A stretch of 64,000 nt of DNA from Cryobacterium frigoriphilum (GTDB lineage Bacteria; Actinomycetota; Actinomycetes; Actinomycetales; Microbacteriaceae), in assembly GCF_004403305.1 (NCBI RefSeq), contig NZ_SOHE01000016.1, forward strand, positions 186,001 to 250,000, read 5' to 3'. The notes beneath the pieces were generated by a model. The model had not been told where the DNA came from and did not search any database. It saw only the letters and a program-made list of their open reading frames with translations. Position numbers and translations under genes: made by a program. Below are positions 56,370 through 64,000 of this stretch, piece by piece. The stretch's first letter is position 1. Every line of letters starts with the position of its first letter.

Positions 56370-57176
56370 ATGACAACGGATGCCGCCGCCCCCGAATCAG
56401 CCCCGCCCGCAGTCCCCGCTGTGGGCCCCGTCGCCGGGTCACCCGCCGGGCCATCCGCTGGCCCGGATGTGCGCCCCGATGCCCGCTCGGCGCGCACGAC
56501 GGAGGCGCTGCGGGTTGCGATTTTGCGTCTCGCGGCCGGGCAGCACGTGGATCGGCTGAGCGTGGCGCAGATCGCCGCGGCCGCGAACATCCATCGTGTC
56601 ACGTTCTACGACCACGCCCGGTCGCCGTCCGCGCTGCTGGCGCGCGTGATGCGGGACGAGCTCGACGCCGTGCGCGCCGAGTATCTGGCCTCAAGCTATG
56701 TGCGCGCACACAGCCTGGCCGAGGCCGTTCGGCACACCTCGATGGCCGTTGCCACGCTCGTTGACTCGCACAGCGCCATTTTCGAGCACCTGCTCGCGGA
56801 ACACTCGCGCACCACGGCGCACGATCTGCTCGCGCCGCACTTCGAGGCATCCGTCGCCGCGCTGATCGCCGACCGCAGCGCAGCAGTGCCGCACACGACG
56901 GATGCGCAGGCCCGACTCACTCAGGCGGCGCCAGACGAAACGGCCCCAGACGAAACGGAGCTGGCCCGAGCGGAGCTGGCTCGAGCGGAGCTCGCCCGAA
57001 CGGCCCTCGCGAAGTACGTGGCCTACGGCTCGGTCGGGGCGATCGAGGTGTGGTTCGCCGCGGGTACCGTGCCGGCGGCGGGCGGGGCGACCGGAGCAGG
57101 GGCGGGCGCGGGCCGCGACCCCGAAGCGTATTACGCGCTCATCGAACCGTTGCTGCCGCGCTGGCTCGTCGCGTAG
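56370..57176 (+). CDS. TetR-family regulator with Ala/Pro extension
   Basis: A 268-aa regulator. A ~40-residue Ala/Pro/Gly tail precedes the TetR HTH (EALRVAILRLAAGQHVDRLS ... AAAANIHRVTFYDHARSPSALLARV). A repeated ELARAELARAELART stretch sits near ~195, and the C-terminal domain ends in AEALIEP-like helices. TAGGGT lies six bases before the ATG, predicting a leaderless message. Divergent from the SDR gene. Confidence 0.8.
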   Translation: MTTDAAAPESAPPAVPAVGPVAGSPAGPSAGPDVRPDARSARTTEALRVAILRLAAGQHVDRLSVAQIAAAANIHRVTFYDHARSPSALLARVMRDELDAVRAEYLASSYVRAHSLAEAVRHTSMAVATLVDSHSAIFEHLLAEHSRTTAHDLLAPHFEASVAALIADRSAAVPHTTDAQARLTQAAPDETAPDETELARAELARAELARTALAKYVAYGSVGAIEVWFAAGTVPAAGGATGAGAGAGRDPEAYYALIEPLLPRWLVA

Positions 57177-57185
57177 CGGGCCGGG

Positions 57186-58031
57186 CTACACGTGATCCCG
57201 CCAGCTGTGCTCGGGAGCGTAGCCGAGCATCCGTCTCGCCTTATCGATGCCCAGCAGGGTCTCGTGCGGGGCTACCTCGCGGGAGAAAGCCACGTTGGGA
57301 AACACCGCGGCGGCCAGTTCGGCGTTCGGCCGATTCGACACCGTGTCGGCGGCGGCGATGATGAACGCCTCGAAGCCCGGCCGGGCGGCGTGCAGCGCGC
57401 GCGCCACGGCCTGGGCGCCGTCGCGACCGTCGATGTAACCCCAGAGGTTCCACTTGCGGGTCGTCGGGTCGGTGTCGTAGCCGGGAAAGGCCGCGTAGTC
57501 GCCAGCATCCATCACGTTGGAGAAGCGCAGCGCGGTGATGCTCAGCTCGGGATCCCAGCGCACGAGCTGGGTGGCCATCTGCTCCTCGAGATGCTTCACG
57601 AGTGAATAGGTGCTCTCGGGCCGGGCCGGGTAGACCTCGTCGACGGGCAGGTACGGCGGGTCCTGGTCGAACGGCAGCCCCAACACGGTCTCGCTCGAGG
57701 CGTAGACGATGCGCTTGATGCCGGCGCGGCGGGCGGCCTGGAACACGTTGTAGGTCGCGTTCATGTTGTTGTGAAACGTGGCCACGTCGGGGCGGATGCC
57801 CGGGGCCGGGATCGCCCCGAGGTGCACGACCGCGTCGAAACCGTCGATGACATCGTTCACCCCGTGCAGGGCGTCGACGACTTCGCCGTAGTTGCCCAGG
57901 TCGATGCTGAGAAATCCCGCGCCGCGGGTGCCGAAGCGGTCGAAGTTGATGACGTGGTGACCGTCGGCGATCAGCCGGGTGACGACACTGCGGCCGAGCT
58001 TGCCGCTGCCGCCGGTGACTGCAATTCTCAT
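57186..58031 (-). CDS. NAD-dependent epimerase/dehydratase family protein
   Basis: A 281-aa extended SDR with cofactor motif VTGGSGKLGRSV, the catalytic YSLVK and VHLGAIPAPG. It resembles sugar epimerases and related reductases; substrate unknown. ATG 58031 is preceded by GGGAGT. The frame continues upstream to 58694, but that part is antisense to the PIN gene. Confidence 0.85.
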   Translation of the reverse strand: MRIAVTGGSGKLGRSVVTRLIADGHHVINFDRFGTRGAGFLSIDLGNYGEVVDALHGVNDVIDGFDAVVHLGAIPAPGIRPDVATFHNNMNATYNVFQAARRAGIKRIVYASSETVLGLPFDQDPPYLPVDEVYPARPESTYSLVKHLEEQMATQLVRWDPELSITALRFSNVMDAGDYAAFPGYDTDPTTRKWNLWGYIDGRDGAQAVARALHAARPGFEAFIIAAADTVSNRPNAELAAAVFPNVAFSREVAPHETLLGIDKARRMLGYAPEHSWRDHV

Positions 58032-58139
58032 TCGGACTCCCTTGTCGTGACTGGTTTGCAACGTATCACGCACCCCTGACACCCTCGGCGCTCGTACGGA
58101 GGCCGCGGGGAGCGTGGGCCGGCGGGGTAGCGTGGGGCG

Positions 58140-58568
58140 GTGATCATCTACGCCGGACCGTCGCTGCTCGTGCGGTTGCTCGACCCGGCGCAGGCCGCGA
58201 CCTTCGTGCACTCGGCCGAGGTACAGATCGTCTCGACGGCGCAGGCGCTCGCCGAGTGCACGGCCGATGCGGTCGCCCACGGCCTCGCACACGGCATGAC
58301 CCCGGAGGGTGCCCTCGCGCTGCTCGGTGATCTCGTCGACGCCGAAGACGGCCTCGTCGAGATCGTGGGCCTCGATGCCGACGGGGTGGCGGCATCCGCT
58401 GCCGAGATCTCGACGCAGACCGGCCTCGGCGCCGGCCACGCCTGGCACCTGGCTGCCGCCGAGCAGTGTGTCGCTGATCTCGCGGAGTCGGGCGAGGCCC
58501 GTCGCTTCGGCGCCGACGACGGTCGTCAGGCCGCGGTTGCCCGAGCCCGCGGCTGGGGCATCATCTAG
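58140..58568 (+). CDS. Degenerate PIN-domain protein
   Basis: A 142-aa protein with PIN-fold layout: IIYAGPSLLVRLL at the start, ALAECTADAV in the middle, GLGAGHAWHLAAAE, then FGADDGRQAAVARARGW. Two acidic positions of active PIN nucleases are lost: the first motif reads YAGPS instead of YxDTS, and the third reads HAWHL instead of DALHL. Nuclease activity is doubtful. No antitoxin is adjacent. TAGCGT lies six bases before the GTG start, suggesting a leaderless message. Confidence 0.68.
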   Translation: MIIYAGPSLLVRLLDPAQAATFVHSAEVQIVSTAQALAECTADAVAHGLAHGMTPEGALALLGDLVDAEDGLVEIVGLDADGVAASAAEISTQTGLGAGHAWHLAAAEQCVADLAESGEARRFGADDGRQAAVARARGWGII

Positions 58569-58729
58569 CGACGCGCGATCAGGATCAGGAAAAACCCCCG
58601 ATTGGGGGAATACAACGAGTCTGAACCGCCTTACCCTGTGGTGCGGCCCGCATTTTTGCGTTCGGTGTCGCCGCCCCTTCTCGTGGGCCAGCATCCGTTC
58701 GGCACAAACTCTTTGAGGACCTCTACTAC

Positions 58730-60007
58730 GTGACCACCGCCGCGATTCCCGTCATCAGCAAGGCGCAACTGCGCTCGACCGCCCGCCACCCCGGTGACGC
58801 CCTCAGCCGCGGGCAGCGGATTCTCTACATCGTCATTCTCGGCGCGCTCACCGCGCTCGGACCGTTCACGATCGACCTGTACCTGCCGGCGTTCCCGACC
58901 CTCGAGAGCGAACTCGGCGTGACGGCCGCGGCCGTGCAGCTCACCCTGACCGGCACCATGATCGGGTTCGGATTCGGCCAGCTGATCGTGGGGCCCTGGA
59001 GCGACAAGGTCGGCCGCAAGCTGCCGCTCATGCTCGCAACCGGCTTTCATATTCTGGCCTGCGTCGGCGCCGCGATGTCGAACGACATCGTGATGCTCGG
59101 CATCTTCCGGGTGCTGCAGGGCTTCGGCGCGGCGGCCGGCGCCGTCGTGGCGATGGCCATGGTGCGCGACCTGTTCGGCGGTAAGCCGCTCGTCAAGATG
59201 CTGTCCCGCCTCGCGCTGGTCAGCGGTCTCGCGCCGGTGATCGCGCCGGTGCTCGGCTCACAACTGCTGCTCGTGATGAACTGGCGCGGCATCTTCTGGG
59301 TGCTCGCCGCCTACGGCCTGCTCGTCATCGCGGCCGTGTTCTTCTGGATCGTCGAGACCCTGCCGGCCGATCAGCGCCACACCGCGGGCCACAACACGCT
59401 CGGGCAGCGCTACAAGGCGGTGCTGGGCGACAGGGTCTTCGTGGGCGTCGCGATCATCGGCGCGATGACCTTCAGTGGACTCTTCTCGTATCTGTCGTCG
59501 TCGTCGTTTCTGTTTCAGCAGGTCTACGGCTTCACCCCGCAGGAATACGGCCTGCTTTTCGCGGTGAACTCGCTCGGCATCGTGACGGGCGTGCAGCTGA
59601 GTTCGCGGCTCATGCACCGCCACAACGTGGGGCCGCAGTGGATTCTGTCGATCTCGACCGTCGTGCTCGTGATCACCTCGGCCGCGATTCTGCTGCTCGA
59701 CCTCGGCGGTGCTGGCCTCTGGGGAACCCTGGTTCCGCTCTGGTTCTTCATCGCAGCCTGCGGGTTCACGCTGCCCAGCGTGCAGGTCATTGCGCTCAAC
59801 GGTCACGGCCACGAGGCCGGAACGGCCGCCTCGCTGCTCGGCGCCGCGAACTTCGGCGTCGCCGGGGTCATCTCCCCGATCGTGGGCGTGTTCGGGGTCG
59901 ACAACTCCGTTCCGATGGCCGCCGTCATGGGCATCACCGCGTTGATCGCGGTCGCCTCGCTCTGGTTCATCGTGCGCCCGCGCACGGTGCCGGCGCTGGA
60001 ACACTAG
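58730..60007 (+). CDS. Bcr/CflA-type multidrug MFS transporter
   Basis: A 425-aa transporter with twelve expected helices and family segments ALTALGPFTIDLYLPAFPTL, GPWSDKVGRK and RVLQGFGAAAGAVVAMAMVRDLF. It should export drugs by proton antiport, with the substrate not given by sequence. The GTG follows GAGG. An 87-bp element copy lies after its stop. Confidence 0.9.
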   Translation: MTTAAIPVISKAQLRSTARHPGDALSRGQRILYIVILGALTALGPFTIDLYLPAFPTLESELGVTAAAVQLTLTGTMIGFGFGQLIVGPWSDKVGRKLPLMLATGFHILACVGAAMSNDIVMLGIFRVLQGFGAAAGAVVAMAMVRDLFGGKPLVKMLSRLALVSGLAPVIAPVLGSQLLLVMNWRGIFWVLAAYGLLVIAAVFFWIVETLPADQRHTAGHNTLGQRYKAVLGDRVFVGVAIIGAMTFSGLFSYLSSSSFLFQQVYGFTPQEYGLLFAVNSLGIVTGVQLSSRLMHRHNVGPQWILSISTVVLVITSAAILLLDLGGAGLWGTLVPLWFFIAACGFTLPSVQVIALNGHGHEAGTAASLLGAANFGVAGVISPIVGVFGVDNSVPMAAVMGITALIAVASLWFIVRPRTVPALEH

Positions 60008-60074
60008 ACCGGCGCATCCGCCTGCCCCGACGGGCTGCCGGCCGGCCGGCCCGGGTCTCGGCTTCGGGAGCGCG

Positions 60075-60161
60075 CGTACCATTCGACGGTGTTCGGTCGC
60101 TTCGGGGCGCAGATCAGGGTCAAGGCGTGCCGGAACCGGTCGAAGTCCGTCGAATGGTACG
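60075..60161 (+). repeat. 87-bp inverted-repeat element, copy 4, reverse orientation
   Basis: The left end reads CGTACCATTCGACGGTGTT, the version found at the right end of copies 1 and 2, and the right end (60143-60161) matches the GGAGTT version with one change. So the element lies in the opposite orientation. Length is again 87 bp. Confidence 0.8.
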
Positions 60162-60224
60162 CACATCGAGACGGATGCCGCGGGCCGGGCCCCGCGGGCG
60201 TCCACACCGACCTACGATGGCCGA

Positions 60225-60950
60225 ATGACAACTTCTGGTGACGAGCCCGGCATCCCCGGCCCTCCGGCGGGTTCGCCCGCCCCGGAGCTTGCGGCGACCC
60301 CCGCCGCGCGCCGCATCAGCCGCCGGTGGCCGCTCATCAGCGGGCTGCTCGCGCTGGCGCTCGCGGTGATCCTCGGCGCCCTTATCGTGGTGCGCGGCGA
60401 GGGCCGCCCGCTCAGGCTCGACGCCGAGTGGATGGAAGAAATCATCGAGCACCGCAACCCGGTGTGGGAGGTGCCGTCGCTCGTCATGAATTTTCTCGGC
60501 GCGGGTGTCGCCGGGGTGATCGTGATTCCGCTCATCATCCTCGTCGCTCTGCTGCTCTGGCGACGGCCCTGGGCTGCGGGCTACTACGTGGTCGCCACGA
60601 TTCTCAGCGCCGGCGGCGTGCAGCTGCTCAAACAGCTCTTCGGCCGGGCACGCCCTGAAGATATGCTGGTCACGTCTGATTTTGGTTCATTCCCTTCGGG
60701 GCATGTAGCGAATGCTGCGACCATGGCGGTGTGCCTGGGCATCATCGCGCCGCGACTCTGGGTGTGGCTGGCCGGCGCGGCGTACACGGTCGTGATGCTG
60801 CTCAGCCGCACCTATCTCGGCGCCCACTGGCTCACCGACACCGTCGGCGGGCTGCTGATCGGCGCCGGCGTCGCGGTGCTGCTGTGGGCGCCACTGGCCG
60901 CGAAACTCGACGGGGAGCGACGGCTGGCACCGGCGCATCCGTTCGCGTAG
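60225..60950 (+). CDS. PAP2-family membrane phosphatase
   Basis: A 241-aa membrane protein with five to six helices and the three phosphatase motifs: KQLFGRARPE, SFPSGHVAN and SRTYLGAHWLTDTVGG. Members remove phosphates from lipid carriers such as undecaprenyl diphosphate or from phosphatidate. TACGAT lies six bases before the ATG: likely leaderless. Confidence 0.88.
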   Translation: MTTSGDEPGIPGPPAGSPAPELAATPAARRISRRWPLISGLLALALAVILGALIVVRGEGRPLRLDAEWMEEIIEHRNPVWEVPSLVMNFLGAGVAGVIVIPLIILVALLLWRRPWAAGYYVVATILSAGGVQLLKQLFGRARPEDMLVTSDFGSFPSGHVANAATMAVCLGIIAPRLWVWLAGAAYTVVMLLSRTYLGAHWLTDTVGGLLIGAGVAVLLWAPLAAKLDGERRLAPAHPFA

Positions 60951-60996
60951 CTACGCGGGGGTCGAACCGCCGGCGCAGACGGAGGATACTCGGGGC

Positions 60997-61842
60997 ATGA
61001 GCGTGCAGAACGAGAACCAGCAGAGTGACGCCGCCCGCGAGGCCTATGCCCAGGCCGCGGCGGCCGCGGCCGCCGCCGGCGTGATCGTGCGACTGGCCGA
61101 TCCGCCCGACATGAACGGGGTGATCGGGCTGTTCGAGCGCACCTGGGGCGAGGGACGCAGCCCCGATCGCTCGATGCTGCTGGCCCTCGACTATGCCGGA
61201 AACACGGTGCTGACGGCGATCGCCGACTCCAAACAGGTCGGCGCGACGCTCGGATTTCTCGGCTGGTCGAACGGCCTGCACCTGCACTCACACATGGCGG
61301 CGGTGGTTCCGTGGCGGCGCAGCGGCGGCGTCGGTTACGCGCTCAAACTGTTTCAGCGCGCGGTCTGCCTCGACCACGGCGTGAAGGAGATCCGCTGGAC
61401 GTTCGACCCGCTGATCCGCCGCAACGCGCACTTCAACCTCGTGAAGCTCGGCGCCGAGGTCGCGACCTTTCTGCCCAACTTCTATGGCCGCCTCGACGAC
61501 GCCATCACCGGCAGCGACCAGAGCGACCGCTTCGAGGTGCGCTGGCGCCTCGACTCCCCGCGCGTCATCCGCGCCCTCGCCGGCGGGCACGCCCCGGCCT
61601 GGACCACGAGCGAGGTGCTGCCGTTGGGCGTGGACTTCGAGCAGCTGCGCGCCGACGACCCCGCAGCCGCGGCCGAGTTGCGCGCCACGAGCCGCGCCCT
61701 CTTCGGCGAGAACCTCGCGAGGGGCCTGCGCCCCGAGCTGAACGCGGCCAACGAGTACGTCTTCACGACGGATGCCGCGGACACCGGCCCCGTCGCGCCC
61801 GGTGCCGCAGGCCCCGGCTCGCCTGCCGGCCCGGCATCATGA
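60997..61842 (+). CDS. GNAT-family acyltransferase
   Basis: A 281-aa protein of the COG3375-type GNAT group: DMNGVIGLFERTWG, NGLHLHSHMAAVVPWRRSGGVGYALKL and VKEIRWTFDPLIRRNAHFNLVKLGA. It overlaps by four bases (ATGA) an OSBS/N-acylamino-acid racemase gene, a pairing known from D-amino acid conversion, where the acyltransferase supplies N-succinyl amino acids. GATACT lies six bases before the ATG, so it may be leaderless. Confidence 0.75.
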   Translation: MSVQNENQQSDAAREAYAQAAAAAAAAGVIVRLADPPDMNGVIGLFERTWGEGRSPDRSMLLALDYAGNTVLTAIADSKQVGATLGFLGWSNGLHLHSHMAAVVPWRRSGGVGYALKLFQRAVCLDHGVKEIRWTFDPLIRRNAHFNLVKLGAEVATFLPNFYGRLDDAITGSDQSDRFEVRWRLDSPRVIRALAGGHAPAWTTSEVLPLGVDFEQLRADDPAAAAELRATSRALFGENLARGLRPELNAANEYVFTTDAADTGPVAPGAAGPGSPAGPAS

Positions 61843-62987
61843 GGCTCGCCTCGATCACCCTGCACCGCTTGCGCGTGCCGCTCGTGCGGCCGTTCGAGAC
61901 CTCGTTCGGCCGGCAGACCGTGCGCCTCGTGCTGCTCGTTCACGTGCGCACCGCCGATGGCGGCGAGGGCTGGGGCGAGTGTGTCGCGGGGGAGGGGCCG
62001 CTCTACAGCTCCGAGTACGTCGACGGCTGCGAGCATGTGATGCGTCACTACCTCGGCCCGGCCCTGCTCGCTGCATTCGAGGTGACCGCCGAGAATCTGC
62101 ACACGCTGCTCGGGTTCGTCGTCGGGCATCGCATGGCCAAGGCCGCGCTCGAAGCGGCCGTGCTCGACGCGCAGCTGCGCGCATCCGCCACCTCGTTCGT
62201 CGACCACCTCGGGCACGCGATGGCCGAGCCCGGCCCGCTCGCCGCGTGGGTGGACTGCGGGGTGTCGGTGGGCATCAGCCCCGACCTCGATACCCTGCTG
62301 GCCGAGGTCAGCGGATACGTCGCCGCCGGCTACCGGCGCATCAAACTGAAGATCAAGCCCGGCTGGGACCTCGAACCCGTCGCCGCGGTGCGGGCACTGC
62401 TCGGCTCGAACGCCCTGCTGCAGGTCGACGCGAACACGGCGTACGGCCTCGGCGACCTCGATCGTCTGCGCGAGCTCGATGCCTTCGACCTGGTGCTGAT
62501 CGAGCAGCCCTTCGTCGAGGAGGACATCGCTGCCCACGTGCTGCTGAGCCGCCATATTCAGACGCCGGTGTGCCTCGACGAATCGATCGTGAGCGCCGCG
62601 GTGGCGACGGATGCGCTCGATCGCGGGGCGACATCCGTCATCAATGTGAAGCCCGGGAGGGTCGGCGGCTACCGCGAGTCGGTGCTGATCCACGACCTGT
62701 GCCGGGCGCAGGGGGTGCCGGTGTGGTGCGGCGGCATGCTCGAGACGGGCATCGGCCGGGCGGCGAATGTGGCGCTCGCGGCGCTGCCCGGCTTCACGCT
62801 GCCGGGTGATACCTCGGCGAGCGACCGGTACTTCGCCGAGGATCTGGTCGAGGAACCGTTTGTGCTCGGGCAGGGGGAGCATCGCGGGCAGCTGCGGGTG
62901 CCGACCGGGCCGGGGATCGGGGTGACCGTGCGCGAGGATCTCGTGCGGGAATGGGCGGTGGCGGCGCCGGTGGTGCTGAGGCGCTGA
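61839..62987 (+). CDS. menC: o-Succinylbenzoate synthase / N-acylamino-acid racemase
   Basis: A 382-aa enolase-superfamily protein: N-terminal cap FETSFGRQTVRLVLLVHV, catalytic Lys pair KLKIKPG, metal ligands in VDANTAYG, EQPF and DESI, and the later KPGRVGGYRE. The family makes o-succinylbenzoate for menaquinone or racemises N-succinyl amino acids. Coupling to the GNAT gene and absence of other men genes in the window favour racemase, but dual activity is common. The stop lies inside an 8-bp repeat. Confidence 0.85.
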   Translation: MRLASITLHRLRVPLVRPFETSFGRQTVRLVLLVHVRTADGGEGWGECVAGEGPLYSSEYVDGCEHVMRHYLGPALLAAFEVTAENLHTLLGFVVGHRMAKAALEAAVLDAQLRASATSFVDHLGHAMAEPGPLAAWVDCGVSVGISPDLDTLLAEVSGYVAAGYRRIKLKIKPGWDLEPVAAVRALLGSNALLQVDANTAYGLGDLDRLRELDAFDLVLIEQPFVEEDIAAHVLLSRHIQTPVCLDESIVSAAVATDALDRGATSVINVKPGRVGGYRESVLIHDLCRAQGVPVWCGGMLETGIGRAANVALAALPGFTLPGDTSASDRYFAEDLVEEPFVLGQGEHRGQLRVPTGPGIGVTVREDLVREWAVAAPVVLRR

Positions 62988-63062
62988 GGCGCTGAGGCGC
63001 TGAGGTGCTGAGGTGCTGAGGTGCAGAGGTGCAGAGGTGCAGAGGCGCTGAGGCGCTGACGC
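62974..63062 (+). repeat. 8-bp tandem repeat at the menC 3' end
   Basis: About eleven units of GCTGAGGC, GCTGAGGT and GCAGAGGT run from the menC stop into the gene-free stretch up to 63102. The menC stop codon (TGA) is in the second unit, so most length changes would not alter the protein. Confidence 0.8.
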
Positions 63063-63102
63063 TGCGCGGGTGTCGACCGGCTCGACCAGCGACGCGGCGG
63101 GG

Positions 63103-63663
63103 TCAGGCGGCCTGGCGCGTCACGTGGCGACGCTCGAACCAGTACAGCATGGCCGGTTTCCACCGGTTGAGATCGAGGAGGGTCAGCGGTTCCGATACCC
63201 GCACGACGGGCGCGCCGAGTTCATCGGCGACGGTGTCCATGGCTTCCTGGGTCCAGAACTGGCCTCGCATCCGCAGCAGGAGTTCACCGGAGTGGCCGAC
63301 CACGAAGAGTTGCGGCTGGGTGTCGAGGGCGTCGCTGCGGTAGAGGTCCACGAGGATCACGTTCGCGATATCGGACACGCCGACGGTGCTGACGTGCCCC
63401 AGAACACCGCGCTCGGACAGCCCGGCCGGGCCGACCCGAACATAGGCGCGATAGGCGCCCAGCAGGGCGGCGCCGCAGATCAGGGTCGTGACCAGTTGCG
63501 CGCTCGCGACCCACAGCCACGTGCCCGACGGGATCATGAGCCAGTAGAGCACGGCGAAAATCGGCGCGAACAGGGCCAGCACGCCGAGGCCGAGATTACG
63601 ATACACGCTCGCTTCAGCGCGAAGCAGCTGCATGCCAGCTAGCTCGATCACCTCTGACCCCAT
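63103..63663 (-). CDS. Two-helix membrane protein of unknown function
   Basis: A 186-aa protein with two membrane helices near residues 25-70 (LGVLALFAPIFAVLYWLMI and LVTTLICGAALLGAYRAYV) and a basic C-terminus after a compact domain (IANVILVDLYRSDALDTQPQLFVVGHSGELLLRMRG). Its layout recalls the 22935 gene. No family is recognised. The ATG at 63663 is preceded by GGAGTAGGGG. Confidence 0.68.
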   Translation of the reverse strand: MGSEVIELAGMQLLRAEASVYRNLGLGVLALFAPIFAVLYWLMIPSGTWLWVASAQLVTTLICGAALLGAYRAYVRVGPAGLSERGVLGHVSTVGVSDIANVILVDLYRSDALDTQPQLFVVGHSGELLLRMRGQFWTQEAMDTVADELGAPVVRVSEPLTLLDLNRWKPAMLYWFERRHVTRQAA

Positions 63664-63767
63664 ACAATCCCCTACTCCACCTGTACTCAGAGTATGCCCC
63701 CACGGCTCGGCTGATCGGGGGCTTGCGAAGAGACGCCCCCAGCGTCAGAATACCGCATGGGAACGCC

Positions 63768-63803
63768 GAAAACGGGCGACTCCCGAGGGAGCCGCCCGTT
63801 TTC
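63768..63803 (-). terminator. Terminator of the Pro/Ala/Val-rich protein gene
   Basis: GAAAACGGGCG (63768-63778) and its inverse complement (63793-63803) form an 11-bp stem with an inner CTCCC/GGGAG pair, ending in TTTTC on the minus strand. The rest of 63664-63835 shows nothing else. Confidence 0.8.
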
Positions 63804-63835
63804 AGTCGCCCCTGATGAGCGGGGCGGGTGTGGAA

Positions 63836-64000
63836 CTAGCGTCCGAGCAGTCCACCCAGGTTCAGGTCGCTCGTGATGTCGCCGACGAGGTCCTCAACGT
63901 CGGTTCCGATGTCGCCGACGTTGGCGCCGCCGAGGTCGGAGTCATTGCCGGATCCGACGGGAGCCTGCACGGGGGCTTCAACGGGTGCGGTGACGGGCGC
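63836..64000 (-). CDS. C-terminus of a Pro/Ala/Val-rich, Asp/Gly-rich protein
   Basis: The minus strand is open from the window edge to a TAG at 63836-63838, giving the last 54 residues: repeated APVxAPV words, then GSGNDSDLGGANVGDIGTDV and a Gly/Leu-rich end, LNLGGLLGR. The low-complexity style suggests a secreted or surface protein, but the start is outside the window. A terminator follows. Confidence 0.7.
   Translation of the reverse strand, partial: APVTAPVEAPVQAPVGSGNDSDLGGANVGDIGTDVEDLVGDITSDLNLGGLLGR

Noticed and set aside
62974..63062. Possible CRISPR array
   Set aside because: Units are 8 bp and contiguous with no spacers, and no cas genes are present.

Overview
The window is high-GC actinobacterial DNA, most likely from Microbacteriaceae (Cryobacterium or a relative; inferred from gene style, not proven). 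Supporting signs are very high third-position GC, the frequent word GGATGC/GCATCC, class Ib nrdHIEF, the 10-methyl-stearate pair tmsA/tmsB, a DevSR (DosSR) hypoxia-type module and many probably leaderless genes. No tRNA, rRNA, CRISPR array, transposase or phage gene was seen.

Layout. 1-0.4 kb: end of a sugar-binding protein gene. 0.4-4.6 kb: nrdHIEF behind two NrdR boxes and DnaA-box-like sites. 4.7-8.4 kb: a small defence-like patch, made of a lower-GC 918-aa HD plus Hsp90-type ATPase gene and a MntA-HepT nucleotidyltransferase/HEPN pair. 8.5-12.8 kb: a 1146-aa BTAD-STAND-WD40 regulator divergent from a lipoprotein, with an unusually regular double operator between them. 13-15.7 kb: tmsA-tmsB. 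16-18 kb: an alpha/beta hydrolase, its likely TetR regulator and a DUF1801 gene. 18.1-22.8 kb: a lipoprotein-adaptor-ATPase-permease MacAB-like operon. 23.7-25 kb: an 87-bp inverted-repeat element, a three-palindrome operator array and a second MNT/HEPN pair whose HEPN gene is frameshifted. 25-30.8 kb: a guanidinium exporter behind a guanidine-III riboswitch, an MBL hydrolase, a NUDIX hydrolase, an ABC exporter and a secreted protein.

30.9-39.7 kb: a DevSR module. Two universal stress proteins, an alcohol dehydrogenase and a flavodoxin sit with the sensor kinase and response regulator, and DosR-like boxes lie in three intergenic regions. 39.8-45.3 kb: copper (csoR, copZ, copA) and persulfide (CoA-disulfide reductase-rhodanese, rhodanese, cstR) operons, each under a similar CsoR-family operator. 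45.4-49.7 kb: an arsenic island (acr3, two arsC, arsO, divergent arsR). 49.9-57.2 kb: a stress protein, pyrophosphatase, a CHY zinc-finger protein with a DsbA-like thioredoxin, an Eis-like acetyltransferase, glycerate kinase and an SDR/TetR pair. 57.2-64 kb: an epimerase, a degenerate PIN protein, a drug-efflux MFS, a PAP2 phosphatase, a GNAT plus OSBS/N-acylamino-acid racemase pair, a membrane protein and the end of a repetitive Pro/Ala/Val protein.

The most original observations are the SARP-type double operator (11998-12046), four 87-bp elements with 19-bp inverted ends and variable 49-bp cores, the 20-bp-periodic operator array before the second MNT/HEPN pair, the HD-Hsp90 gene, and the recurring TANNNT-N6-start arrangement.
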